Position numbers and translations under genes: made by a program
Assembly: GCA_035303945.1 (NCBI GenBank)
Contig: DATGQZ010000045.1
Coordinates: forward strand, 1-58,617
From: DATGMS01 sp035303945
Lineage (GTDB): Bacteria > Bacteroidota > Bacteroidia > Cytophagales > Cyclobacteriaceae
DNA: 58,617 nt
Direction: 5' to 3'
Shown: positions 58,523 through 58,617 of the stretch, in pieces
Position numbering within the stretch: the stretch's first letter is position 1
How the letters are laid out: every line of letters begins with the position of its first letter
The notes under the pieces: model-generated
What the model was told of the DNA's origin: nothing
The model's database searches: none
Seen by the model: the letters and a program-made list of their open reading frames with translations, nothing else

Positions 58523-58617
58523 AATTTTTTCTTGCTGATTATTAGGCAGTTATGAATTTTTGTTTTTAACTTTATGTGTCTTAATTAAGTTGATATAGAA
58601 CAAAAACAAGAAAATTT

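Noticed and set aside
1..58617. CRISPR arrays, IS elements, transposases or phage genes
   Set aside because: No spaced direct repeats with unique spacers (the 21-bp array has no unique spacers) and no transposase or phage structural motif in any frame; only the att-type scar at the right end hints at mobile DNA.

Overview
The window looks like chromosomal DNA of a free-living Bacteroidota, most likely of the order Cytophagales (Cyclobacteriaceae-like). This is inferred from the paired SusC/SusD outer-membrane genes, TAnnTTTG-type -7 promoter elements, lack of Shine-Dalgarno sequences, a PorT-type barrel protein, a DUF4286 protein, a Bacteroidota-type GltX and an arsenosugar gene set. No rRNA or complete tRNA gene is present. 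About 48 protein genes are supported, mostly in short operons.

Layout. 1-359: a DUF805 membrane protein running off the left edge. 709-3370 (minus): an operon of a LemA protein, two TPM-domain proteins and type III pantothenate kinase. 3710-8613: FtsH, an NhaC-family antiporter, a DinB protein and a DUF4256 protein. 8671-29252: a 20-kb carbohydrate locus. It starts with a LacI regulator, followed by two CAACCGGTTG operators (one inside a perfect 36-bp palindrome), SusC/SusD/DUF3823, a second SusC/SusD pair, a ThuA + TIGR02604-type dehydrogenase lipoprotein, an azurin-like copper lipoprotein, a second ThuA lipoprotein, a Gfo/Idh/MocA protein without the usual EKP lysine, a tagatose-3-epimerase-type isomerase and a sialate-O-acetylesterase-type SGNH esterase. 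No recognisable glycoside hydrolase or polysaccharide lyase is present. The most interesting reading is that the locus cleaves glycosides by periplasmic oxidation, with azurin taking electrons, followed by isomerase/lyase steps.

29413-39838: housekeeping and miscellaneous genes (Ddl, UvrA, a membrane protein with a possible 26-residue companion, DinB, SRPBCC, a flavin monooxygenase, a cyclophilin lipoprotein, an S9 peptidase). 39982-42042 (minus): a three-gene arsenosugar operon. 42332-48330: GltX, small proteins, an outer-membrane barrel, a methyltransferase, a TRIC channel, a GNAT, DUF4286 and a D15-type barrel. 48377-52959 (minus): a Wzi-type capsule protein with a lipoprotein, then TolC plus an ABC ATPase with no permease beside them.

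52960-53637 holds the strangest non-genic structure: a 43-nt near-perfect hairpin followed by twelve 21-bp units, each centred on an ACTnnAGT dyad, without a single indel. After it come a conserved hypothetical gene, a Tat-type Gfo/Idh oxidoreductase and a BlaI/BlaR-like (M56-TonB) pair with an operator-like palindrome. At the right edge a 21-nt remnant of a tRNA-Pro 3' end, its terminator on the chromosomal side and AT-rich DNA beyond, looks like the attachment-site scar of an integrated element lying to the right of the window.

All assignments come from reading motifs by eye; no database search was run.
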